Positions 20,944 to 30,910 of a stretch of 35,357 nt of DNA are shown piece by piece (the first letter of the stretch is position 1; every line of letters begins with the position of its first letter). Below the pieces are notes generated by a model. It was not told where the DNA came from, searched no databases, and saw only the letters and a list, made by a program, of their open reading frames with translations. Location: assembly GCF_000417875.1 (NCBI RefSeq), contig NW_006920892.1:7187-42543 (forward strand), given 5' to 3'. The position numbers and the translations under genes were made by a program. Source of the DNA: Pseudozyma flocculosa PF-1. Lineage: Eukaryota; Basidiomycota; Ustilaginomycetes; Ustilaginales; Ustilaginaceae.

Positions 20944-22557
20944 ATGGCCGCCTCTTCAACGACATTCTCGCCATCCGCAACTCGGACAGGGTGGGCGCCC
21001 AAGCGGCTCGCACCGTGGCTCATCCTGCTGCCCCTCCTCCTCACCCTCGTATCGGCATCGGCATCGGCATCGGCCACGCCCGCCCTCGCACCATCACCAA
21101 CGTCGACCCTGCCGCCATCCATCGAGAGCAAGCACGGCGGCGGCGGCGACCACCGCCACCACCGGCACACCAGCGCGCACCTGCGCGACGAGTGGAGCAG
21201 CATCATGGGCTGGGTCTCTATCGCTTGCTGGGTAATCGTCTATACACCGTGAGCCTCGGCGCATCCACACCGCCCCCCTTCCTCGTCCCGGCTAAATGGC
21301 TCCCCCCTTCCTTTCCTCTTTCTCACGCGCTTTCTTAGGTCTTGCCGTCTTTCAGTCAGATGCACCAGAACTACGTCTCCAAGAGCGCAGAGGGGCTCAG
21401 CATCACATTCATCGTCATCTGGCTCGCCGGCGACGCCCTCAACGCCGCCGGCGCCATGATGCAGGGCCTCCTCTGGACCATGGTGAGCGTCGCTGCAGCA
21501 TGGGCCTAGGCGCCCACGCCCCCACCGCCGCCGCGCTAGGAGCTAACCCACGCCCCTCGCACCCTCTCTCTGCCTTCAACCCCACCCACCTCTCGGCGCA
21601 CGCAGGTCATCCTCGCCCTCTACTACTGCGGGTGTGACTGCGTCCTCATCTTCCAGTACTGGTACTACAGCAAGTACTACCACCGCGGCCTGCCCATCGC
21701 TACGCTCTCGGCATCGGTCGAGGCCGACGAGCGCACGCCGCTCATTGCCGACGGCGCCGTCGTCGAGGACGACCTCGAGGACAAGGACGACGAGTCGGCT
21801 TCCAGCTGGCAGCGCGAGGTCGTCCTGTACGGCATCGCCTTCCTCCTCGTCGTGGCCACGGGCGTCGCCGCGTGGTGGGTGGCCGAAAGGTCGAACTGGA
21901 GCAACGAGGGCAAGCACCACGGCGGCAAGCTGCCCGACGACGGCGGCCACGCGGAGGTCGGATGGAGGTGGGACGCCCAGGCGTACGGCTGGCTCAGCGC
22001 CCTGCTCTACCGTGAGTCGCCGGAATGCGTCTTGTTGCGGCCAGGATCGGCTAGGCAGGGGAAGAGGCAACATTTGCTGACCGAAGAAGCGCGCTCTTGC
22101 CATGTCGCCCTCGCGCCAGTGACGAGCCGCGTGCCGCAGATCCTCAAGAACCGCACCACCAAGTGCGAGGGCCTGTCGCTGGCGCTGTTTGTGTTTGCGG
22201 TGGCGGGCAACATCACGTATGTGGCCTCGATCCTGCTCAAGTCGACGGAGCGCGAGTACGTGCTCGAGAGCATGAGCTGGCTTGCTGGCAGCGTGGGTGA
22301 GTAGCGCGGCCGTTGTTGGCGCGTCTTGAAATGGCTCCTGAGGCTGGCTGGCTGGCTGACTGACTGACCTGGCTGTGCCCCGCCTTGCTTCCTTGACCCG
22401 TGCGGCGCGCTCGACAGGCACCATCCTGCTCGACTTTATCGTGCTGGGCCAGTTTATCGCGTACCGCAAGTCGCGCAAGGAGATCCACCGGCTGCGACGC
22501 GCGAGCATCGTGGCCTCTGCGCACCCGCACCCGCCGGCGGCTTCCGGGTCCGCATGA
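20944..22557 (+). CDS. PQ-loop vacuolar/lysosomal transporter, 5 exons
   Basis: This is a seven-helix PQ-loop protein of the Ypq/RTC2/PQLC2 type. Known members export cationic amino acids from the vacuole or lysosome. Proposed exons are 20944-21248, 21356-21482, 21606-22011, 22120-22296 and 22418-22557 (384 aa); all introns are GT-AG and in frame. The first PQ motif is YTPQ (Q103), followed by KSAEGLSI and LAGDALN. The second is VPQ (285-286), followed by CEGLSLALF and GNITY. The acidic loop between helices 3 and 4 contains ERTPLI (186-191), a [DE]xxxL[LI] sorting signal. Unusually, the N-terminus carries an extra hydrophobic segment (about residues 21-38) and an (SA)n stretch encoded by GGCATC repeats. 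The start at 20944 has A at -3 and G at +4. Family assignment is firm; the substrate is inferred. Confidence 0.9.
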
Positions 22558-23490
22558 TGCGGCGGCTGTCGTCGTGGATAGATGGACCTTGCACGGATCG
22601 ATAAATGCATCTCTAGACTGGCACAGACGCCTTTGTTTCTCGCCGCCGCTGCGTTTGACTGCTGCCTGCTGTGGCGACTCCTCGACGGCGACGGAGCCGA
22701 ACATCGAACCGGCCGGGAAGGCGCAGATCGTCGAACGAAAGCCGAAAGCCGAGGTCCGAGGGCCGAGGAAGGATAGAGGATCCCAGCTCGAGGATGAGGC
22801 AGGCAGGTGCAGGCCCAAGGGCTGGTGCAGAGCCGTCGAGTCGAGTCGAGTGAGAGGGGGAGGGGCACGAGTTTATCCGTCGGAAAGAAATCGCCGGGGC
22901 GCGAGGAGGCCGGGATGGAGGAGCGCTGCCGAACCAGAAGAGAGGTTCTTCTCAGAAGGAGGGCTCGCCGCGGAGGTGCGGGGGCGGGGTGACTTTGGTG
23001 CGGGGTACAGGAGGAGCATCGACGCCGTCAAGCAAGCTAAGGAGAGACGAGAGAGCGAGAGACCTTTACCCCGCACGCACGCACGGATGGCACGCATGGC
23101 ACGCATGGCACGTCCGGGGAGCACGACCGAGATCGAGCGCTGGTGCATGTCGACGAGGCGGGGCCGCGGAGTTAAGGCAGGTCCCGGCATCTAGCCCTGC
23201 CTGCCCTGCTCTGCCAAGCAAGCATACCGACCTTGGTGAGCAACGTACTGCTGCATGGGCTGGGCGCAAAGTCGGACGATATGAGGCTGGCGGTGGGTTG
23301 CCACGCAGTAGCACCGGCAGCAATGGGATGACGGATGTGTATGGCTTCAGTAGCCTTTCTTTTGTCACGCCCCTTCCGCCCAGGGAGCGGATGACCTGCG
23401 AGTAAGTAGAGCTAGTAGTCTTGTTGGTTCTGGTTGCACGATGCTGGGCAGGAGGAATCGGTCGTGTACACAGGACGGCTGGCAACAGGC

Positions 23491-23520
23491 GGCGAGGCGA
23501 GGCGAGGCGAGGCGAGGCGC
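23491..23520. repeat. (GGCGA) pentanucleotide repeat
   Basis: Five perfect GGCGA units are followed by one GGCGC unit in non-coding sequence. Confidence 0.85.
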
Positions 23521-24198
23521 TGTCCCGGCCGGGACGAGCAACGACGACGACCAGACCACGACCACGCGGACCAAGGCGTGGCGTGGCCAGGCATGGCGAG
23601 GCGTGGAGCCGAGAGGGAAAGAGGCCAATTCACCCGTCGTCTTGGCTCCGTTGATGCGTCGTCTCTCTCTCTACCCCGAGATGCGACTCCAGCGAGGGCG
23701 GCGGACGAGGAAAGCCACGGGCGATGCGGGTCGCCGTTCGTTGCCACCCGGACGTCTGCTTTCCGATCCCGTTGGGACGTGGCGCCGACCGACCATCGGA
23801 CACATCGCTGTTTGTCACCCCTGCCTTGCTTGCTCTGTTTGCGAGAGCAGGAGCTAGGTGTCAGGTTGGCAACATGCAGATCTTCACGTCCCGTTGCTAC
23901 GTAAGGTGCCGTAGGCTAGATGTTTGGAACGCAACGTACACCTTTGAACCGTGTCTTTCTCGACGACGGGCGATTCAGACGGCGCAACGTGTACATACAC
24001 GACGACGACCAACGGAAAACAAACAAGGAACGAGCAAGATACATACATAGAAGGCCAGAGTTAGAGTTGCTGAACGCTGGGTCGATCGGCGTTGGTTGCG
24101 ACGGACCAAGAGGCTAGGCTAGGGATCGTCCCGCTCTGCGCCGTAGCTGACTCCGCCGAGCGCCCGACGTCGGTCAACCCCACACATACATGTACAGC

Positions 24199-24250
24199 GC
24201 TGCACTGCGCTGCGCTGCGTTGCGATGCGATGCGATGCGATGCGATGCAC
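24199..24250. repeat. (CTGCG)n / (TGCGA)5 pentanucleotide repeat
   Basis: Variants of CTGCG and CTGCA run into five perfect TGCGA units (24221-24245) and a final TGCAC. The gradual change suggests slippage with point mutation. Non-coding. Confidence 0.85.
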
Positions 24251-24473
24251 TCGGTCGGTCGGAGGCGGGGTCCACCTTCGCGGGCGTAAAGACGAGATCC
24301 CGTCTACATATGTGCAAGCAGACGCGCCGCTTATCCTCATCCTACCAGAGTAGTAGCACCTCTCCGCCACCGCCACCGCCGCCGCCCGCCGCCCACCACG
24401 GCCATGGCACGTACAGAGTACTTTGACCCTGCCTCGGCCGTCCGCTTTCGGCTGCATCGGTGTGCGTACAGAC

Positions 24474-24504
<31 letters not shown>

Positions 24505-24517
24505 GGTGTGTGTGCGT
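24474..24517. repeat. Compound (GT)n(GA)n(GT)n microsatellite
   Basis: A GT run (24474-24490) passes into a GA run (to about 24504) and back into a GT run. It is non-coding; alternating GT and GA tracts are prone to slippage and to non-B DNA. Confidence 0.9.
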
Positions 24518-26047
24518 GCTTCGCTGTCGCTGCCGTGCTGCCTGCTTGCCGTGCTTGCTTGTTCCCCACCCTTTTTCGCCCTGCAAGGGTGCAACGCTAC
24601 TCGTCACAATCGAGGCTCCTCAAGCCGAACCTTAACGTAACGACGACGACGTGCCCTTGCGTGGTCCGCCCGCCGTCGTCGATGACCCCTTCCTGTCGGT
24701 CCGTATGTGGCATCACGAGATCTGGAAGGTCCGTTCCTAGCTCCATTTCGGTCATCCGAGTCTGAGTCGAGTACATACGGTAAACAGTCCCGGCCTGCCT
24801 CGCTCTCTCAACCGCCACCGTAACCAACGACGACCCGGCCCCAACTCGAACCGGTGCCCGGCTTCGTCTCGAGCCGTGTCTTTTTCCTCGTCGTATCATT
24901 CGTATGGCTCGCCGGATTTCCATACCGAGGACCCCCTTGTCCAGCACAGCTTAGGGGCGTTAGTGCCACTGTGCGTGCATGTGGTGGGGGCAGCAGCCCG
25001 AACGCCCCGGTCCGTCGAGCTTAGGGGCGGTGACGGCGCCCCATGCTACGCCCCGAACGCACGCCTGGCCGTTTGCTCGTCTGGTCCTTGTCCAAGGCTA
25101 GCTGCGTAAAGGAGAGCCAAAGGGCCTGCGCTGAAAGAGGGCGCGCTGCGATCATCGCCTCGAGCGGCAACGGCGACGCCATCCCGAGAGCCATGGCCTG
25201 GCATGGGGCCCTACGTGTCGCACTAAGCGCAGGGCAACGTACATAACACCTACCTGTTTCGAGCGGCGGCCGCGCGACGGCAAACCTACACTCTGAGACT
25301 GAGGATAAGATTCATCTGCGTCTGACCGAGCTGCCAGGACTGGCCTGGCCATGCGCGCCCCTCGTCGTAGGTCGGTCGACCAACCTTTTGGCGACCGACC
25401 GACGCCACGGGGCGCACCATGCGAGCATTCACCGCGAGGTGCATCCAAGGCCGTCGCTCGGTACGGTCGGTGTGTATGTACCTGGCTTGTTTGGCCTCCA
25501 CCGCCGTCGCCGTCGCCGCTGTCCGCCCACTCCTCTCGTCTTCTCTTCCGTTCTCGTCTTGGCCTTGGTTCCCCGCCCCGCCCCCTTCACCTTTCTCTTC
25601 TGTCGTTCGTCGGCGGCTGATCCGCTGCCTTCCCCCGCCCTCGCCCGCCCGTACACAATCGGACCCCTCCTGGCCGTCTGTCTGCAGTCGCCGCCCCGTC
25701 CTTCCTGCAAGCTTCCGGACCTGCGCCTTCCTCCATCCGCCTCAGCTCTACTTCGTGTCCCTCATCCCTCGGCCTTGATCCTCACCCTAGCTCGCCCCGG
25801 TTGCCGTCAAGTGCCGCGCCGTGCCGTGTCGTGCAGCGCGGTGCAGTGCATAGTGCACGCTGCAGGCCGTCGTCTCGCCCACCCGCTTGATCGACAAAGG
25901 TAGAAATACAGGACTGGCTGGACCATCCTCCCGCTTCCTCCTCCGCCACCCTCACGACTCCCTCTCCCTCCTCCCTCGCCCTCTCCTAACCCCCTAGGCC
26001 CTTCCAAGCTACCTAAAGCGCACACTTCCTTGCGATTGATCGCCACG

Positions 26048-27634
26048 ATGCGCTTCGCTACCGCCGTCACGCTCCCGGCCGCCGCGCTGCTCGCCAGCGG
26101 CGCCGCCGTCTACGCCTCGCCCACGTCGCAGTCGCCGACGAGCTGCGACAAGCTGCAGCCGCCAAAGATCCCCGGCGTCAAGTACCAGAGCGTCCAGCGC
26201 ATCCAGCACACCGACGCGCCCTTCCCCAACCCGCTCACCGGCGGCACCGTGCCGCTGTCGTACTGCGAGGTCATTGTGACGCTCTCGCACGCCGGCGGCA
26301 ACGACAACGTCATCGTCAAGACCTGGCTGCCCAACGCCGACAAGTGGAACGGCCGCTTCCAGGGAACCGGTGGAGGAGGCTACCGCGCCGGATACCTCGA
26401 CATCGCCCTCGCCCCCGCCGTGGCGCGCGGCTACGCCGCCGTCTCGACCGACGCCGGCGTCGGCCTGTCGGACACGGGCGACTTCATCCTCAAGCCCAAC
26501 AGCACCCGGATCGACAAGACGCTCCTCGAAAACTTTTCCAAGCGCAGCCTGCACGAGATGACCGTCATGGGCAAGGACCTCACGCGCCAGTTCTATGGCA
26601 AGAAGCACTTCTACTCATACTGGAACGGCTGCTCGACCGGAGGCCGGCAGGGCTACATGGAGGCTCAAAACTATCCCGAGGACTACGAGGGCCTGCTGGC
26701 GGCGGCGCCGGCCATCAACTGGGCGCGCTTCGTGCCCGCCGGCTACGTCGTCGACCTGTACCGCCAGAAGATCGGCTACAACAAGCCCGCGTGCGAGCTT
26801 GCCGAGATCACCAAGCGCGCCGTCGACGCGTGCGATGGCCTCGACGGCTTCAAGGACGGCATCGTCGCCGCCACGAGCGAGTGCCACTTTGACGCGTCGA
26901 CGCTGGTCGGCCAGCCTTTCACCTGCAGCACGACGGGCGAGTCGCTCACCTTTTCCAAGGAGGGCGCCGACATTGCCAACCTGGCGTGGCACGGTTTCGA
27001 GGAGAACGGCAAGCGCGTGTGGTACGGCGCCAACGTGGGCACCAACCTGACGCAAGTGAGCGGGATTGACACGACGTTTACGCACTACTCGGACGCCTGG
27101 CTGCGCCTCGCAGTCGAACAGAACCGCGCCTTCAACCTGACGACGCTCGACGCGCACGGCCTGTACAAAGCGGTCAAGGAGAGCGTCAAGCGGTACGACG
27201 ACCTGATCGGCACCGCTGACCCGGACCTGCGCAAGGCGTACAAGCACGGCGCCAAGATCCTCACCTGGCAGGGTCTGCAGGACCAGGCGGTGCTGCCGAC
27301 GGGCGTCATCGACTACTACACGCGCGTCAAGCAGAAGCTGGGCGGCAAGGTCAACATCGACGACTTCTACCGTGTCTTTTTCGCGCCGGGCGTCCAGCAC
27401 TGCCAGGGCGGCACGGGACCGCTGCCCGACGACCCGCTCGCCGCCCTGGTCGACTGGGTCGAGAAGGGCAAGGCGCCCGACCGCCTGCCCGCCACCACGC
27501 AGGACTCGCGCAAGCTGCAGCAGCCGCTGTGCAAGTACCCCAAGCTGCCGCGCTACACGGCCAACGGCGACCTCGAGTGCAGGGACACGGCGTTTGCCCA
27601 GAACTTTACCCCGCTCGACCCGCTCAGGCGCTGA
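26048..27634 (+). CDS. Secreted tannase/feruloyl esterase (paralogue 1)
   Basis: This serine esterase of the tannase family (PF07519) cleaves phenolic-acid esters such as gallate or ferulate esters outside the cell. It has 528 residues in a single exon. The start ATG at 26048 has A at -3, and no other ATG lies upstream in the open frame. The signal peptide is about residues 1-23 (VYA cleavage site). The family CS-D-HC motif is complete: Cys195-Ser196 in GCSTGGRQG, Asp412 in QGLQDQAV, and His451-Cys452 in VQHCQGG. WNGRFQGTGGGGY forms the conserved oxyanion-side segment. DGLDGFKD (263-270) matches the calcium-binding loop of this family. Several N-glycosylation sequons occur. A close paralogue follows 1 kb downstream in the same direction. 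Tannase and feruloyl esterase activity cannot be told apart from sequence alone. Confidence 0.95.
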   Translation: MRFATAVTLPAAALLASGAAVYASPTSQSPTSCDKLQPPKIPGVKYQSVQRIQHTDAPFPNPLTGGTVPLSYCEVIVTLSHAGGNDNVIVKTWLPNADKWNGRFQGTGGGGYRAGYLDIALAPAVARGYAAVSTDAGVGLSDTGDFILKPNSTRIDKTLLENFSKRSLHEMTVMGKDLTRQFYGKKHFYSYWNGCSTGGRQGYMEAQNYPEDYEGLLAAAPAINWARFVPAGYVVDLYRQKIGYNKPACELAEITKRAVDACDGLDGFKDGIVAATSECHFDASTLVGQPFTCSTTGESLTFSKEGADIANLAWHGFEENGKRVWYGANVGTNLTQVSGIDTTFTHYSDAWLRLAVEQNRAFNLTTLDAHGLYKAVKESVKRYDDLIGTADPDLRKAYKHGAKILTWQGLQDQAVLPTGVIDYYTRVKQKLGGKVNIDDFYRVFFAPGVQHCQGGTGPLPDDPLAALVDWVEKGKAPDRLPATTQDSRKLQQPLCKYPKLPRYTANGDLECRDTAFAQNFTPLDPLRR

Positions 27635-27758
27635 GCCGTTGTTCCACCTATCCCTCGGTCGACCAGCCCCCCTTGCTGGAGCCGCACGAGTCTGGTGTTC
27701 CGCCGTCGTCCCCTTGCCAGTGGGGACGTGGTCACCCATCTCATGCCGCCGTTTACGG

Positions 27759-27782
27759 TCTCTCTCTCTCTCTCTCTCTCTG
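27759..27782. repeat. (TC)n dinucleotide microsatellite
   Basis: About twelve TC units lie 125 bp after the stop codon of the first esterase, in its probable 3' UTR or just beyond. Confidence 0.9.
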
Positions 27783-28523
27783 TGCCTCGGTCCTCTTTTT
27801 CGTACATACCCTCATCGTCGTTCATTCACAACGGGCCCCTGAAAGGCAATGAAAGCGTTGGCGGCGAAACGGCACCGTGCCTCCGGTGGTGCAACAGTCG
27901 ACTGATCTGCCACAGCCTCTTGTCCTTGAGCACATTGTCTCTTGCGCGACCCATCACTTCACGATGCGGATCTGCGCTCGTCCGCTGGCCTTTTCAAGTC
28001 GTTCGTGCTCCGGACCGTGCGCTGTGCGGTCCGAGCCCCGGCCCGCCTCGGGATTCCATCTGGATGCTTCAGACACGGGGCCCTCCGCACCGTGCCCTGG
28101 CGGCGCCACAATCAAGACTGCCCCCCGACGCGTATGTATCGGTGTCCAGTTCGGGCCGGGTTACCCGTATCTACTGTCGTGCATCTTCTGGTCTGCTCGC
28201 ATCTGACCCGCCGGCGCATGTGCACGGCGTCGCATGGCCCAGATGGGGATGGAAATTGACCGACCACCTTGGCTGCCGGGCGGCTAAACCGTCTCGGCAA
28301 GGAGCGCGGGTGGGATGGGGGTCGATTCCGCGTGGGCCTCGTCTCTCCCCGCACTGAGTGCTCGCTGGGCGCCTTCCCCGCTCCGTCCTTGACGAGGTCA
28401 GAGCGTAGCTTGGCATTCGCACGAAGAAGGCCGGATCTTGCTTGTCGCTGCGCCATACGGTGGTATGGGGGTTGCAGGCGAGTCGGCGCAGTGCCAAGAT
28501 GAACGGGCGACTCCCTCTACGTC

Positions 28524-28529
28524 TATAAG
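28524..28529 (+). promoter_or_regulatory. TATA-like box of second esterase gene
   Basis: The word TATAAG in the context CTATAAGAG lies 168 nt upstream of the start codon, almost the same distance as the TATA-like box of the GH3 gene. No equivalent was seen upstream of the first esterase. Confidence 0.5.
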
Positions 28530-28691
28530 AGAGGTGTGAGGAGACCTTCTTGCCCGTCATCTTGATCGCTTTCGAGCAACGCCCCATAGCACAACCCCCA
28601 TACCCTCGATAAGCATCGTCGTCGTCGCCCTCCGGGTCAGCTTCCACCTTCTCGTCCATACAGACCCGCGTTCCGCACCATCTGCGCAACG

Positions 28692-30290
28692 ATGCACCTT
28701 GGCCCGCTGCTGAAGACGCCCGCGGCCCTGCTGCTCCTGGCAGCGAGCTGGTTGGGCGCGGCGGCAGCGCAACCGGCAAAGGCGCCCAGGTGCGACGAGC
28801 TGCGACCGCCCAGCATCGCCGGCGCCACGGTCGTCGACGTACAGACGGCCGAGCGCACCAACGTGACGCTGTCGCGCACCATCCGGTTCTGCGAGGTCAA
28901 CGTGACCCTCACGCACGGCACGGCCGACGACCGCGTCCTCATCTCGACCTGGCTGCCCGCCGACGACCTCTGGAACGGCCGCTTCCTCGGCACTGGCGGC
29001 GGAGGCTACATCGCCGGGAGGTTCGCGGGGGAATTGGCGCCCGCCATCGCGCGCGGCTTTGCCGCCTCGTCGACCGATGCCGGCGTGGGCTCGGCCAACG
29101 ACGGCGAGTTCATCCTCAAGACTGACGGCAGCGACCAAGTCAACCGCGACCTCCTCGTCAACTTTGCCCACCGCTCCATCCACGAAATGACGCTGACTGG
29201 CAAGCACCTGACGCGCCAGTACTACGGCAGCAAGAGGAGGCTCTACTCGTACTGGACTGGCTGCTCGACGGGCGGGCGGCAGGGCATGATGGAGGCGCAG
29301 CGGTACCCGACCGACTACGACGGACTGATGGCAGCGGCGCCTGCCATCAACTGGGCCACATTTGTGCCTGCCATGGACCACACGTCGCTGCTGCGCCGCC
29401 GGCTGGGCTTCCAGGGCCCCGCGTGCGAGCTGAGCGAGGTGCGCCGGCTGGCCGTCGAGGCGTGCGACGCCCTCGACGGCGCGACCGACGGCGTCGTGGC
29501 GGCGCCCGAGCTGTGCGAGTTTGACGCCATGAGCGTCGTGGGTCGCCAGTTCCGGTGCACCGGCAACGACAACGGCACCGACACCAACACGGGCAACGAG
29601 ACGACGAGCATCTCGGCCGAAGCTGCGCGGATCGCCAACGAGGCGTGGCGCGGGCCCAGCCTCGAGGGCAAGCGGGTGTGGTACGGATACAACTACGACT
29701 CGGACCTGCTCACCGATGCCGGGCTGGACCCGCGCTTCTCCAAGTACGCCCAGGCGTGGACGAGGCTGGCCGTGGAGCGGGACCGCAGCTTCGACGTCGA
29801 CTCGCAGGACGAGGCGGCGTTTGCGTCGATGCTGGCGCGCAGCCGACACGAGTACGGCGAGCTGATCGACACGTCGCAGGCGGACCTGTCGGCGGCGTAC
29901 CGCCACGGCGCCAAGATCCTCACCTGGCACGGCGGCAGCGACCAGGCCATCAGCGGCGACGGCACCGTCGACTACTACACGCGCGTGCGGCGCCGGATGG
30001 AGAGGGAGCACGGCGTCGACGTCGACGACTTCTACCGCGTCTTTTTCGCTCCGGGCGTCGGCCACTGCCGCGGAGGGGTGGGCGCGTTGCCGGACGATGC
30101 GCTGTCGCAGCTCGTCGAGTGGGTCGAGAAGGGCAAGGCGCCCGAGCGCCTCGATGCCACGACGCAGGACGAGCGCAAAAAGAAGCAGCCCCTCTGCCGC
30201 CTGCCCACCGTGGCGCGCTACGATGCCGCGGGCGACGTGCGCTGCGTCAGGTCGTCGTGGGCCGACAAGTTTGAGCCGCTCAAGCTCTGA
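28692..30290 (+). CDS. Secreted tannase/feruloyl esterase (paralogue 2)
   Basis: This second tannase-family serine esterase has 532 residues in a single exon and the same domain plan as the gene upstream, with about half of the residues shared by eye. The start ATG at 28692 has A at -3. The signal peptide is about residues 1-26 (LGAAAA, cleavage before QPA). The CS-D-HC motif is intact: Cys191-Ser192 in GCSTGGRQG, Asp417 in HGGSDQAI, His458-Cys459 in VGHCRGG. The putative calcium loop is DALDGATD (259-266). It differs from paralogue 1 by a shorter segment after residue 50 and a Thr/Asn/Gly-rich insertion (about 295-308) near the lid. These changes could alter substrate choice. The 3' neighbour in the same direction is a TAP-like hydrolase. 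Confidence 0.95.
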   Translation: MHLGPLLKTPAALLLLAASWLGAAAAQPAKAPRCDELRPPSIAGATVVDVQTAERTNVTLSRTIRFCEVNVTLTHGTADDRVLISTWLPADDLWNGRFLGTGGGGYIAGRFAGELAPAIARGFAASSTDAGVGSANDGEFILKTDGSDQVNRDLLVNFAHRSIHEMTLTGKHLTRQYYGSKRRLYSYWTGCSTGGRQGMMEAQRYPTDYDGLMAAAPAINWATFVPAMDHTSLLRRRLGFQGPACELSEVRRLAVEACDALDGATDGVVAAPELCEFDAMSVVGRQFRCTGNDNGTDTNTGNETTSISAEAARIANEAWRGPSLEGKRVWYGYNYDSDLLTDAGLDPRFSKYAQAWTRLAVERDRSFDVDSQDEAAFASMLARSRHEYGELIDTSQADLSAAYRHGAKILTWHGGSDQAISGDGTVDYYTRVRRRMEREHGVDVDDFYRVFFAPGVGHCRGGVGALPDDALSQLVEWVEKGKAPERLDATTQDERKKKQPLCRLPTVARYDAAGDVRCVRSSWADKFEPLKL

Positions 30291-30910
30291 GCGGGTAGCT
30301 GTGCGCCCTGCAAGCCGGCAGGCAGGTGATGCGATGACTTCGAGTGCGAACACAACGGATGCGAGCCCAGCGATGTAGGTCACGCTTGCCCGTGTACAGT
30401 AGCAAGCAGGCAATCACACGTACCATTGTATTTACAGGGCGCCGCGCCGACTTTGCTTGTCGGGATGGCCAGGCAGTCTCGGTCTGGCGTCGAATCAAGT
30501 CTTTGGCGTTGGGTTCCGAGGCGCTGCGGTAGCCTCGGCGCTAGAGACAAGGGGTAAGGAGTTGCGTGTGGGCTCGGAAATGGGTTGATGATGACGGGAG
30601 AAGGAAGAGGCTGGAGCGTACTAACCAACTTAGTCAGTCGGGAAGTCATGGCTGAGCGCTCCTCGGCATGAAGGGTGCGGACGACGAGGCTCCGGTGTCT
30701 GTGAAATGCACGGAGCACGTCGTACGTCGTACGTCGATGCCGGTCTACTTGAACCCGTGTGGCAGCCGTTCTCAAAGGCCCCCGCGAGCCCGCACTTCTC
30801 TCTCGACTGTCCAACATCCTCCATACACGTCTCGAGACGACTCTCCCCCTTGCTTCGAGGCCGGAGGAGCGTCAGAAGTTACTTCTCTCATCGCCTCTCC
30901 AACATTCGAC
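30291..30910. other. Intergenic region / leader of TAP-like hydrolase
   Basis: No separate gene is seen in these 620 bp. The frame of the downstream hydrolase stays open back to an ATG at 30668, so 30668-30910 may be leader or, less likely, an 81-codon N-terminal extension. A CGTACGT-type double palindrome lies near 30718-30733. Confidence 0.5.

Larger units (their letters stand above)
22558..26047. other. Gene-free stretch upstream of first esterase
   Basis: No gene is supported in these 3.5 kb. The left part is the 3' region of the PQ-loop gene. The middle contains several microsatellites, listed separately. The segment 25490-26020 is markedly pyrimidine-rich on the plus strand, as is common in promoters of highly expressed fungal genes, and leads directly to the esterase start codon. 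Confidence 0.55.
27635..28691. other. Intergenic region between the two esterase genes
   Basis: These 1,057 bp hold the 3' region of the first esterase with its TC repeat, and the promoter of the second with a TATA-like box. No gene is visible. The spacing and separate promoter elements mean that the two esterases are independent units. Confidence 0.6.

Noticed and set aside
20424..21338. 304-residue plus-strand frame with a long histidine-rich stretch overlapping the PQ-loop gene
   Set aside because: The His stretch is just one reading of the 12-bp repeat, and the frame disagrees with the PQ-loop exons, which carry clear family motifs.
26615..27739. 374-residue open frame on the minus strand opposite the first esterase
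   Set aside because: Antisense shadow of the esterase coding sequence with no domain.
28557..30413. 618-residue open frame on the minus strand opposite the second esterase
   Set aside because: It is antisense to a gene with complete catalytic motifs and a signal peptide. Its translation is Arg/Ala/Val-rich without recognisable motifs, the same composition effect as opposite GH3.
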